DNA of 28,849 nucleotides from Bacteriovoracaceae bacterium UBA4096 (lineage in GTDB: Bacteria > Bdellovibrionota > Bacteriovoracia > Bacteriovoracales > Bacteriovoracaceae): the NCBI GenBank assembly GCA_002381945.1, contig DFXY01000043.1, positions 91,631 to 120,479 on the forward strand, given 5' to 3'. The notes under the pieces were generated by a model. The model had not been told where the DNA came from. It was given only the letters and a program-made list of their open reading frames with translations, and did no database searches. The first letter of the stretch is position 1; each line of letters starts with the position of its first letter. The translations under genes were made by a program, and so were the position numbers. Positions 8,033-14,738 of the stretch are shown here, piece by piece.

Positions 8033-8985
8033 ATGAGATAAAAAAAATTCTCATTATAGGAATCGCCGGCGGTCTTGCTCAGATGACTGCAAGACTCATT
8101 CTCACGGAACATCCAGATTGGGAAATTATCGGGATAGATTCAAGAGACGTCTCAAAACTTCCCCAGCTCACAAACCTCACGCTTCTTAATTTAAAATACT
8201 CCCGCGGTAACTTTGAGAATCTATTCCGCACTCATAAATTTGACGTGGTCTACCACTTGGGAAGAATCAGCCACTCTTCCAATGAACAAAATGTATTGGC
8301 CAAACGAATTGATCTCTCGGTCATGGGTACCAACCGCATTCTGGATCTATGTGAAAGATCTGAGGTAAAAAAAGTCATTATCCTTTCAACCTTTCATGTT
8401 TACGGTGCTCTTCCGGATAATTCTATTTTCCTGACGGAAGACGCTCCTCTCCGGGCCAGTATCCGTCATCCGGAACTCAGAGATGTCATTGAGATGGATC
8501 AGATGTGCACTAACTGGATGTGGAAAAATCAAAATACCATTTCCACCATTGTTCTTCGTCCCTGCAATATCATCGGAACTCAGATCCAGAACTCTATGAC
8601 TAAGTTCCTCTCAGGTCCTGTGGCCTTGAGTCCGATGGACTACAATCCTTTCTTTCAGTTCATTCATGAGTTTGATATGGCCCATGTGTTGTATCAATCC
8701 CTGACCAAGCTCCCTATCGGAACCTACAATGTGGCCGGTAATGACTTTATTTCTTTGCGAGAGGCCCTGAAAGTCGTAGGCACCAAAGGAGTTCCCTTCC
8801 CTATGATGCTGGGTGGAGGACTTAATCGCCTGCTTAAACGCTTTAATATCGAAGTTCCGGAGTACCTGCTGGATTACCTGAAATTTTCATGCCTGATTTC
8901 AAACTCGGAACTCAAAAAACATCTGGGCCCCAATTTTCTGAGGTTTTCCATAAAAGAGGCCCTGGAATTAATTAAATTACGCTAA
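8029..8985 (+). CDS. NAD-dependent epimerase/dehydratase family protein (extended SDR)
   Basis: The 318-residue protein is an extended short-chain dehydrogenase/reductase. The N-terminal nucleotide-binding motif is GIAGGLA (11-17), a relaxed form of GxxGxxG, followed by an acidic residue after strand two (GIDSRD) that favours NAD. STFHVYG matches the Ser/Tyr region around the active site, but the usual YxxxK helix is not clean: the later segment reads VIEMDQMCTNWMW, so the catalytic Lys may be missing. Members act on nucleotide sugars or other hydroxy substrates; the substrate here is unknown. It overlaps the acyltransferase gene by four bases and ends 50 bases before the tRNA-Leu gene. Confidence 0.85.
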   Translation: MNEIKKILIIGIAGGLAQMTARLILTEHPDWEIIGIDSRDVSKLPQLTNLTLLNLKYSRGNFENLFRTHKFDVVYHLGRISHSSNEQNVLAKRIDLSVMGTNRILDLCERSEVKKVIILSTFHVYGALPDNSIFLTEDAPLRASIRHPELRDVIEMDQMCTNWMWKNQNTISTIVLRPCNIIGTQIQNSMTKFLSGPVALSPMDYNPFFQFIHEFDMAHVLYQSLTKLPIGTYNVAGNDFISLREALKVVGTKGVPFPMMLGGGLNRLLKRFNIEVPEYLLDYLKFSCLISNSELKKHLGPNFLRFSIKEALELIKLR

Positions 8986-8993
8986 GCGTTTCA

Positions 8994-9022
8994 TTGACTA
9001 ATAAGCTTCTTCTCATTAAAAT
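8994..9022 (+). promoter_or_regulatory. Sigma-70 type promoter of tRNA-Leu
   Basis: A -35 box TTGACT (8994-8999) and a -10 box TAAAAT (9017-9022) are separated by exactly 17 bases. Transcription would start near 9029, seven bases before the mature tRNA. The boxes are near consensus. Confidence 0.8.
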
Positions 9023-9035
9023 CGTTAGCTCAAGT

Positions 9036-9121
9036 GGCTTCCTGACGGAATGGTAGACGTAGCGGATTCAAAATCCGCCGCTCGCAAGGGTGTCCGAGTT
9101 CGAGTCTCGGGGGAGCCACCA
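9036..9121 (+). tRNA. tRNA-Leu (anticodon CAA)
   Basis: This 86-base tRNA has acceptor arms GGCTTCC and GGGAGCC (one G-U pair), discriminator A and an encoded CCA. The anticodon stem GCGGA/TCCGC encloses loop TTCAAAA, giving anticodon CAA, which reads UUG. A long variable arm, typical of class II tRNA-Leu, precedes the T arm CCGAG-TTCGAGT-CTCGG. It is the probable integration target for the downstream segments. Confidence 0.96.
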
Positions 9122-9123
9122 CT
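9065..9123 (+). repeat. 59-base direct repeat, copy 1 (3' part of tRNA-Leu)
   Basis: This stretch from the anticodon loop to two bases past CCA is identical to 10286-10344. Duplication of a tRNA 3' end is the usual trace of site-specific integration. The arrangement keeps the tRNA complete at this end, so this copy would be the attL-like site. Confidence 0.85.
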
Positions 9124-9274
9124 TTTTTTCAAAAAAAATTTCTGGGAATCTGGAAAATCTAAACTGCTTTGATAATCTTCAGCTCACTGCCTTTCTACTT
9201 GAAAATTCTACTTTGGGTAAGTTCCACTGAAAGCATGAGTCAGAACCCATGGTCTTGCCATTTATTTCAATCAT

Positions 9275-9316
9275 AAAAAAATCAGGAACGGCTGCTTAGA
9301 ATATGCCGTTCCTGAT
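9275..9316 (-). terminator. Intrinsic terminator of the secreted-protein operon
   Basis: On the minus strand a perfect 12-base-pair stem (ATCAGGAACGGC with GCCGTTCCTGAT, 12-base loop) is followed by a run of seven T. It begins 8 bases after the stop of the gene at 9325. Confidence 0.92.
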
Positions 9317-9324
9317 GAGAGTCT

Positions 9325-10014
9325 CTAAAGTTGAGTAAAGCTGAAACTCGGTGGCTCCATCATACAAGCACCCGTTCCGACACCTGTTCCACCAGGACCG
9401 CCGTCACAGGCAGCACTATTATTATCACAAACTTTACCAGCTGGATTCACGACAAACTTACCAGAGGCGGAACCAGTTACAGATAAAGCTGCCGCTAGAT
9501 TAAAGCCAAAGTTAGCATCACTTCCCACACCGGAAGTGAGCGGGCGATTAAAGGCATCTGAATTACCACCCACTGAGGCTGTGGAAAGATACATGGCCAC
9601 TCGATTAGCAGCATTAGTACAAGTGGTAGTTGTTCCATCGATCAGAACACTGGTTGATCCCATACCACCCCGGCAGACATCTACGGTATTTTCAACTGCT
9701 GTACTACAATTTGTAGAAGTTGAATTGGTGGCAGAGGTGAATTTGATATTATCAGAAAATTCTACCACCACACAGGGGTAGGTACCCGGAGCAATTGTAC
9801 CTGCACCAATGTTAACTCCGCCTACAAACTCCACATCAACCGGTGTGTTTCCGTTATCAATAACCGTAGTAAGGTTAGTGCAATCGCCACTAGTAGAAAC
9901 AGCAAACTTATATACAGCCAGCTTTAAAGAAGAAGGCGAAAGGCCAGTATCTTGGGCCTGGACTGAAAAAGCGGAAAACATGATTGAAAAACTAAAACAG
10001 ATAAATTTTTTCAT
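9325..10014 (-). CDS. Secreted protein of unknown function
   Basis: I do not recognise the family. The 229-residue product starts with a signal peptide (MKKFICFSFSIMFSAFSVQA) and is probably exported. The mature part is rich in Thr, Ser, Gly and Asn, with many Cys residues that could form disulfides, and has two segments that look like beta structure (LKLAVYKFAVSTSGDCTNL and GTYPCVVVEFSDNI). The C-terminus is a Gly-rich loop with several Cys ending SFSFTQL. The frame is open further upstream, but the ATG at 10014 has AAGGGG close by and starts the signal peptide. It lies 10 bases after a small lipoprotein gene, and both sit inside a 1.2 kb segment flanked by tRNA-derived repeats. Confidence 0.85.
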   Translation of the reverse strand: MKKFICFSFSIMFSAFSVQAQDTGLSPSSLKLAVYKFAVSTSGDCTNLTTVIDNGNTPVDVEFVGGVNIGAGTIAPGTYPCVVVEFSDNIKFTSATNSTSTNCSTAVENTVDVCRGGMGSTSVLIDGTTTTCTNAANRVAMYLSTASVGGNSDAFNRPLTSGVGSDANFGFNLAAALSVTGSASGKFVVNPAGKVCDNNSAACDGGPGGTGVGTGACMMEPPSFSFTQL

Positions 10015-10024
10015 TTTTTGCCCC

Positions 10025-10141
10025 TTATGAATCGCTACCCTGAAGAGTGAAATTTGATGAAGAGCCACTGTCACTGTCAGTGTCACTTCCGCAACCTACA
10101 AAGGCGGTAAGCACTAGGAGCAAAAGGCAAAACTTTAGCAT
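10025..10141 (-). CDS. Small lipoprotein (38 residues), first gene of a two-gene operon
   Basis: This short gene encodes a lipoprotein signal (MLKFCLLLLVLTAFVGC, lipobox FVGC) followed by a short tail rich in Ser, Asp and Gly. The acidic residue soon after the Cys and the lack of any folded domain suggest a small surface peptide. The start is firm: GGAGG stands 8 bases before the ATG at 10141. The stop (TAA at 10027-10025) is 10 bases before the ATG of the next gene, so they probably share one transcript. Its function is unknown; tiny lipoproteins next to a secreted protein are sometimes entry-exclusion, lysis or anchoring proteins, but nothing here chooses among these. Confidence 0.75.
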   Translation of the reverse strand: MLKFCLLLLVLTAFVGCGSDTDSDSGSSSNFTLQGSDS

Positions 10142-10285
10142 GAATAACCTCCAAAACTGTTATATGTAACAAGCTCATCGGAGTTTTAAATTTGGATTTT
10201 ATGAAAAATAAAAAAAATATTACCTGACAACTTTAGAAAGTATTCATCCTGACTCTATTTATTACCCTCCCCCGTACCCCAGGAA

Positions 10286-10344
10286 GATTCAAAATCCGCC
10301 GCTCGCAAGGGTGTCCGAGTTCGAGTCTCGGGGGAGCCACCACT
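10286..10344 (+). repeat. 59-base direct repeat, copy 2: displaced 3' fragment of tRNA-Leu
   Basis: This is identical over 59 bases to 9065-9123, covering the anticodon loop, variable arm, T arm, acceptor 3' strand and CCA. The 5' half of the tRNA and its promoter are absent, so it is not a functional tRNA. It would be the attR-like end of the segment 9124-10285. Confidence 0.9.
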
Positions 10345-10367
10345 ATCTTACCAGTCTTCGTTATTTC

Positions 10368-10913
10368 TTAGAGCTCAAGGATTTTTTGTTCGATTCGTAC
10401 AAGTGAGTCTGCGAATTTTTTCTTGATCTCTTCATTCTCAATCTCTTTTCCCGCGACCTTGGACATATAAGCGTAATCGTTCATAGCGATGAGTGGAGCT
10501 TGCAATTCTTTTGCTAAATCTGAAGACAATACATGAGTGTGTTTTTTTGCAATTTTCTCAGGGATTTCATGTTGCAGGCCCAGATAATAATTCACCTTAA
10601 AGTCTTCGAAATGTGTCAGCGTTAGGCGATTGTAAAACGGGAGTCCTCCTTTTTTGAAGTTGAGTAAATCCTGGCAGATTGGCATGTGATTATTAATAGC
10701 CTCTTTGATGATATGAGTAGCTTCTTTGTTTGTTCCACGCCCTTGCAAAAAGCGACAGTTTCGTCCAAGAATCTCATCCTCCGGATATTCTGTGAGATCC
10801 ATAAAGGCCTGGTTTATGTATATGAGGGGTTGGTCTGGCAAGTCGATGTTAACGAGTGCAATAGGATGATTAAAAACATTACCGTATTTGAAGATAAAAT
10901 TACATAACATCAT
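10368..10913 (-). CDS. LOV-domain photoreceptor with truncated, His-less DHp-like tail
   Basis: The 181-residue protein has a LOV domain, the flavin-binding PAS subtype that senses blue light. The signature GRNCRFLQG is at 50-58, and Cys53 is the residue that forms the flavin adduct in known LOV proteins. The other flavin contacts are present: Asn52, Gln57, Asn85, Asn95 and Gln114. Residues 120-181 are helical and resemble a histidine-kinase dimerisation domain, but the H-box reads KELQAPL (135-141), with Lys where the phosphorylated His would be, and there is no ATPase domain. So it cannot act as a kinase by itself; it may dimerise, or bind a partner kinase. The ATG at 10913 (AAGAGAG upstream) is preferred over an in-frame TTG at 10937. 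It lies in the second repeat-bounded segment. Confidence 0.9.
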   Translation of the reverse strand: MMLCNFIFKYGNVFNHPIALVNIDLPDQPLIYINQAFMDLTEYPEDEILGRNCRFLQGRGTNKEATHIIKEAINNHMPICQDLLNFKKGGLPFYNRLTLTHFEDFKVNYYLGLQHEIPEKIAKKHTHVLSSDLAKELQAPLIAMNDYAYMSKVAGKEIENEEIKKKFADSLVRIEQKILEL

Positions 10914-10933
10914 GAATAGCTCTCTTGATAGCC

Positions 10934-11329
10934 TCAAAGAAAATTAGCACAAAGAAAATCAGATAGCATTTGAGGGTAATCAGTAGCTAGTTTAATACAG
11001 AGAAAATTGAGTTTGCCTGCACCTATATGTAGACGCGAGATCCCTAAACTATGAGCGGCTTCCATTTGTATTTGACCAAAAAGAAGGTTAGACACAGTAG
11101 CACTACCTGCGAGAAAAGAACCAAAGGCTTCAATGAAGGCGGAATAGTATGGTAAATGGGGTCCAATCAGTGTTTGAGAAATAATCTGCAAGATTCCCTG
11201 ATATGAATGCTGTGAGGTTCCGGTGACAACGAACAGATAAGTTATAGAGCTGATAATAAATATTGATAGGAAGGCTTTCTTTATAAGACTTAAGCCGAGT
11301 TTTATGCATATTCCAGAATCTAACTTGGT
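10934..11329 (-). pseudogene. Remnant of an L-lactate permease (LctP family)
   Basis: An open frame of 131 codons, with no credible start, matches the C-terminal part of LctP-type permeases: AFIEAFGSFLAGSATVSN followed by LLFGQIQMEAAHSLGIS corresponds to the family's conserved GSnTxSN and Q-x-x-A-x-x-LGI region. A full permease has over 500 residues. The N-terminal two thirds are missing (a TAG stands at 11330-11332), and after HSLGIS the sequence loses the expected Gly-rich helices. The break on the 5' side is close to the third tRNA-derived piece, so an integration or deletion probably cut the gene. The family call rests on pattern memory. Confidence 0.7.
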
Positions 11330-11344
11330 CTATTTTGAACTGAT

Positions 11345-11391
11345 ACGCAGCGGATTCAAAATCCATTGCTGTTAACAGAAGTCACCATTTT
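11345..11391 (+). repeat. Third, decayed tRNA-Leu-like fragment
   Basis: Bases 11345-11364 match tRNA positions 9057-9076 at 19 of 20 bases, with 16 in a row identical (AGCGGATTCAAAATCC). After a gap that lacks the variable and T arms, AGTCACCATTTT (11380-11391) resembles the acceptor end AGCCACCACTTTT. This looks like a tRNA 3' region with an internal deletion. Confidence 0.6.
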
Positions 11392-12544
11392 AATGATAAT
11401 TCAGACTATTTTTCTCTAAAGGAGCATCGTAAATGAATCTGTCTTGTGCCTTGAGCGGCTTTATGGGTAATGAAAAGAAGAAGGTTGCGCCATGACCGAA
11501 CTTTGAAAATACCCCTATATTACCGCCATGAGCTTCAACAATTTTCTTTGAAATGTATAAACCTAAACCGGTCCCCTTATGGGCCGTCTCCTGTGATTGC
11601 CAGTACCGATTAAACAATTGATCCTGCTCTCCAGGAGGTATTCCTTGACCTGAATCCTTAACGGCAACCACGCATTGATTCTCTTCAACATCCATACTGA
11701 CTGTTACCTCGGAATTATGAGGTGAAAATTTAATGGCATTCCCAAGTAAGTTGTTGAGTATCTGAATAATCCTTCCTTGATCGTAATCGCAGATAAAAGA
11801 TTCTAAATTCCGGTCAAACTTCAAATTAATTCCTTTTGCCAGTGCTGCACTTTGAGATTCCCTGATGGATTCTGTAACGGCTTCAACAAGATCATTTTGA
11901 GTTTTATCAATTTTAAATTGTCCGGATTCAATTTTTACTGAATCCAAAATGTCTTCGATGAGTCGATTCATTCTCTTGCAGGAATTTCTAATATTCTCCA
12001 ATAAGCGCAAATTTTTATAGTTTTCCTCAGCCGATTTTTCCTCCCTCAAGATCAGTTCTGTATTCATCATGATTGATGACAGAGGCGAACGTAAATCATG
12101 CGACACAATAGCAAGGACATTTTCGCGGGCCTTCTTTTCAAATTTAAGCTGTTCATTCTGATCTTTCATAAATCTTAAAGAATTCCTTAGCATATCCATG
12201 ATCACTGCCACAGAGATTCCTAATGTTACATAAATGATGACCCTCACAATACTAGAGGTGGAGTCAAAGATCTGCTGAAGAGGGGCATCAAAAAAATAAT
12301 CAATGCCTAATGATGTGATCATTGTGTCTAGGACGGCCGGGCCCTTCCCGCCATATATGGCCGAAAGTATCACCGAAGAAAGCGCCAAAGAGGTAAGAGG
12401 TAAGCCTCCTTCCACTTGCCATACAAAATGGACCAAAACCAGAGAAAGTGTAGAGGCGAATAAAGCGAAAGTGTAACGCTTTAAAAATGAACGTTCCTCA
12501 GATAAGAATTCAGTCAAAAAGGTTTTGTTTCTTGTTAATGACAT
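11390..12544 (-). CDS. Sensor histidine kinase with DUF4118 membrane domain
   Basis: The 384-residue kinase has an N-terminal DUF4118-type membrane domain as in KdpD (about 24-120; GGKGPAVLDTMITSLGIDYFF is split here as GGKGPA and IDYFFDAP), a short coiled linker, then HisKA with SHDLRSPL (His149) and HATPase_c with N-box NLLGNAIKFS (Asn269), DSGQGI (297-302) and GTGLGL (324-329). All catalytic motifs are intact, so it should phosphorylate a response regulator. None is adjacent, so it is an orphan kinase. An in-frame GTG at 12550 exists, but the ATG at 12544 has AAGGAG seven bases upstream. Its stop codon lies in the third tRNA-like fragment. The signal is unknown; the nearby LOV protein is a possible but unproven partner. 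Confidence 0.93.
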   Translation of the reverse strand: MSLTRNKTFLTEFLSEERSFLKRYTFALFASTLSLVLVHFVWQVEGGLPLTSLALSSVILSAIYGGKGPAVLDTMITSLGIDYFFDAPLQQIFDSTSSIVRVIIYVTLGISVAVIMDMLRNSLRFMKDQNEQLKFEKKARENVLAIVSHDLRSPLSSIMMNTELILREEKSAEENYKNLRLLENIRNSCKRMNRLIEDILDSVKIESGQFKIDKTQNDLVEAVTESIRESQSAALAKGINLKFDRNLESFICDYDQGRIIQILNNLLGNAIKFSPHNSEVTVSMDVEENQCVVAVKDSGQGIPPGEQDQLFNRYWQSQETAHKGTGLGLYISKKIVEAHGGNIGVFSKFGHGATFFFSLPIKPLKAQDRFIYDAPLEKNSLNYH

Positions 12545-12645
12545 TGCCACTCTCCTTATTGAGTTATTGCAAGCGATGGGCCATCACTTGGGAAGACCTA
12601 GAAGGCCCCATAATTGCAGATCTCCTTTTAAACAGGAGGCAGTAA

Positions 12646-13104
12646 ATGAAACAATTAATCCTCTCAATTTTTTTGAGCTCATTAATACCACTCTCTTTTG
12701 CGGATGATCACATTATGAAACGGCCGAATGAACTGGAATGGAAAGACGGCCCAGCATCACTTCCCGCTGGTTCAAAAGTATCTCTTGTAGAGGGCGATCC
12801 CAGCAAGCCAGGGCCTTTCACCTTGCGGCTTCAGTTACCTCCAAATTATAAAATACCGCCCCATTGGCATCCAGCAATTGAGCACATAACTGTTTTAGAT
12901 GGTGAATTTGCCATGGGTACTGGAGAGAAATTTGATAAAACGAAAGCAACTATTTTGCCCCGAGGTGGAATTGCTGTTATGCCCATAAAATTTAAACACT
13001 ACGCCTTCACATCAGACAAACTCACAACCATCCAACTTCATGGCATTGGGCCATGGGACATTATTTATGTGAATCCCTCTGATGATCCTCGAAAGATGAA
13101 GTGA
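12646..13104 (+). CDS. Exported cupin-domain protein
   Basis: The 152-residue product begins with a signal peptide cut after about residue 19 (SLIPLSFA) and is probably periplasmic. The rest is one cupin barrel. Motif 1 is HWHPAIEHITVLDGEF, with the His, His and Glu expected for metal binding, and motif 2 includes PIKFKHYAF with the fourth ligand His. Small cupins of this kind can be sugar, oxalate or quercetin enzymes, or simply binding proteins; the substrate is not visible. GGAGG lies 7 bases before the ATG. It is divergent from the sensor kinase, with about 100 bases between the starts, and convergent with the LysR gene four bases away. Confidence 0.88.
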   Translation: MKQLILSIFLSSLIPLSFADDHIMKRPNELEWKDGPASLPAGSKVSLVEGDPSKPGPFTLRLQLPPNYKIPPHWHPAIEHITVLDGEFAMGTGEKFDKTKATILPRGGIAVMPIKFKHYAFTSDKLTTIQLHGIGPWDIIYVNPSDDPRKMK

Positions 13105-13108
13105 GCAT

Positions 13109-13987
13109 TTAAAACTGAAAATCCGTAATCAGCTTATGTCCTATAGGATTCGCGATATTTCTTTTACCGGCAACTAACCAAACTTCATCCTGGATTTCGC
13201 TAATTTCCTTTAGGATATAAAGCTGCTTATTTTTCACATAACTTTCTATGGCTTCTTTTAGAATAGGGATAACTCCATTGCCCGAAATGGCCATGTTCTT
13301 TTGAACGATCGTATCATCCGCTTCCCCTACTATATTCATCTCGACATTATGTTGGCTGAAATAGTGCTCAATAGAATGCCTGATGGAACTTTGAGCGGTA
13401 GGTAGAATCAAAGGAACAGTGCCAAAAGCCGAGATAGGTTTATTCTTCAAGTGAATAAACTCTTTCGAAGCTGCCAAAACGATCGGGGAGTTCAATATCC
13501 TCTTGGAGTATAAAATTGTTTTATCCGAAATTACTGGTCGACGGTTTAAAACGGCGATGTCCAGTTTGTGAGTGATTACTCCAAGAGTAACTTCATCCAG
13601 AGTTCCATCATAGATTGAGATTACTGAATTAAAATGCTTATAAATATAAGAAGTAAGTTGAGAAATCAAATTTTTCGGGACAGAGCTCTGGATACCAATC
13701 TGAATTTTAATATGATTGTACTCCCGATCATTCAAAGTCGAGAGCATTTCATTCCCCAGGTTAAAGATTTGTGAAGCATACTCATAAACAATTTGGCCGG
13801 TCTCCGTCAGGACGAGCTTCTTATGCATTCTTTCAAAAAGCTGCTTATTTAAATAATCTTCGAGAGTCTTGATCTGCATGCTGATAGCAGGCTGGCCAAT
13901 TCTAAGTACTTCAGAAGCTTTTGCAATACTCCCGTGATCAACTACTTGCTTGAAGTAATAGAGGTGATGATAGTTAAGCCAGTTCAT
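13109..13987 (-). CDS. LysR-family transcriptional regulator (NhaR-like)
   Basis: The 292-residue regulator has an N-terminal winged helix-turn-helix (about 1-65; NYHHLYYFKQVVDHGSIAKA, then LRIGQPAISMQIKTLE) with the NYHHLYYF start seen in NhaR. A periplasmic-binding-like effector domain follows. The frame opens earlier at a TTG, but the ATG at 13987 has AAGGAA six bases upstream. It is divergent from the carbonic anhydrase gene, and the 112-base gap holds a strong palindrome typical of LysR sites. This predicts that it represses itself and controls the anhydrase/YoaK operon. The effector is unknown; bicarbonate, pH or sodium would fit the neighbours but are guesses. Confidence 0.92.
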   Translation of the reverse strand: MNWLNYHHLYYFKQVVDHGSIAKASEVLRIGQPAISMQIKTLEDYLNKQLFERMHKKLVLTETGQIVYEYASQIFNLGNEMLSTLNDREYNHIKIQIGIQSSVPKNLISQLTSYIYKHFNSVISIYDGTLDEVTLGVITHKLDIAVLNRRPVISDKTILYSKRILNSPIVLAASKEFIHLKNKPISAFGTVPLILPTAQSSIRHSIEHYFSQHNVEMNIVGEADDTIVQKNMAISGNGVIPILKEAIESYVKNKQLYILKEISEIQDEVWLVAGKRNIANPIGHKLITDFQF

Positions 13988-13996
13988 AAAGCTTCC

Positions 13997-14019
13997 TTGA
14001 TTCAATTATATTGAATCAA
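13997..14019. promoter_or_regulatory. LysR-type operator palindrome
   Basis: Arms TTGATTCAAT (13997-14006) and ATTGAATCAA (14010-14019) are perfect complements around TAT. It contains the T-N11-A core of LysR binding sites and sits 10 bases upstream of the LysR ATG and 81 bases upstream of the carbonic anhydrase ATG. Confidence 0.8.
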
Positions 14020-14099
14020 TACTACATTTTTATATAGTTTATCAAAACCAAAAAATGGCTAGAATGACTCCATAGATAACAAACTCATTGGAGATAAAC

Positions 14100-14726
14100 A
14101 TGAAAACCTTAACCAAAAACCTGCAAGATCAAATTAGTCCCCTCCAAGGGATTGAACTACTTAAGGCGGGTAATGAGAGATTCGTTAACAATTTAAAATT
14201 CAACCGTAATCTCCTCCAACAGGCCAACGAGACTTCTGATGGACAACATCCCTTCGCTGTCATTATTAGTTGTATGGATTCACGAACTTCGGCAGAAATT
14301 GTGTTTGACCAAGGGCTTGGTGATATTTTTAGCATCAGAATAGCCGGCAATGTAATCAATGAAGATATTATTGGAAGTGCTGAGTTTGGATGTAAGGCAG
14401 TAGGTGCGAAAGTTATCCTGGTTTTAGGTCATACCAATTGCGGTGCGATTAAGGGCGCTGTTAAGAATGTTGAGCTGGGACATCTCCATTTCATCACCCA
14501 CAAGATTCAAAGATGTCTTCCAAGAATTAAACAGGAGCATCCTCATTTACATGAAGATGAATTATGTCAAAAGGCGACTAAAGAGAACGTCCTGCAAGGT
14601 ATTATTGATTTAAAGTATAAATCCACGATCCTGGCAGACATGGTTTATAAAGGTGAAATCACAATCGTAGGCGGAATTTATGACCTCTCCAGTGGTCTTG
14701 TGGAATTCTTTGAAGCCGAAACATAA
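14100..14726 (+). CDS. Beta-class carbonic anhydrase
   Basis: This enzyme interconverts CO2 and bicarbonate, in the cytoplasm because no signal peptide is present. The 208-residue protein shows the zinc site of the beta class: Cys58 and Asp60-Arg62 in SCMDSR, and His111 and Cys114 in GHTNCGA. An in-frame TTG at 14088 precedes it, but GGAG six to seven bases before the ATG at 14100 decides the start. It is followed 12 bases later by a YoaK-type membrane protein on the same strand, so the two form an operon that is probably controlled by the divergent LysR regulator. Length and motifs are normal. Confidence 0.95.
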   Translation: MKTLTKNLQDQISPLQGIELLKAGNERFVNNLKFNRNLLQQANETSDGQHPFAVIISCMDSRTSAEIVFDQGLGDIFSIRIAGNVINEDIIGSAEFGCKAVGAKVILVLGHTNCGAIKGAVKNVELGHLHFITHKIQRCLPRIKQEHPHLHEDELCQKATKENVLQGIIDLKYKSTILADMVYKGEITIVGGIYDLSSGLVEFFEAET

Positions 14727-14738
14727 GCGGAGTTAACA

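Noticed and set aside
10286..10344. A second tRNA-Leu gene
   Set aside because: The 5' acceptor strand, D arm, 5' anticodon stem and promoter are all missing.
9124..11345. An intact integrative element with its own integrase
   Set aside because: No reading frame on either strand between the repeats resembles a recombinase; the cargo is secreted proteins, a LOV protein and a permease remnant.
11130..11366. A 78-residue minus-strand frame overlapping the permease remnant
   Set aside because: It has no recognisable motifs or ribosome site, and the alternate frame carries the LctP core.
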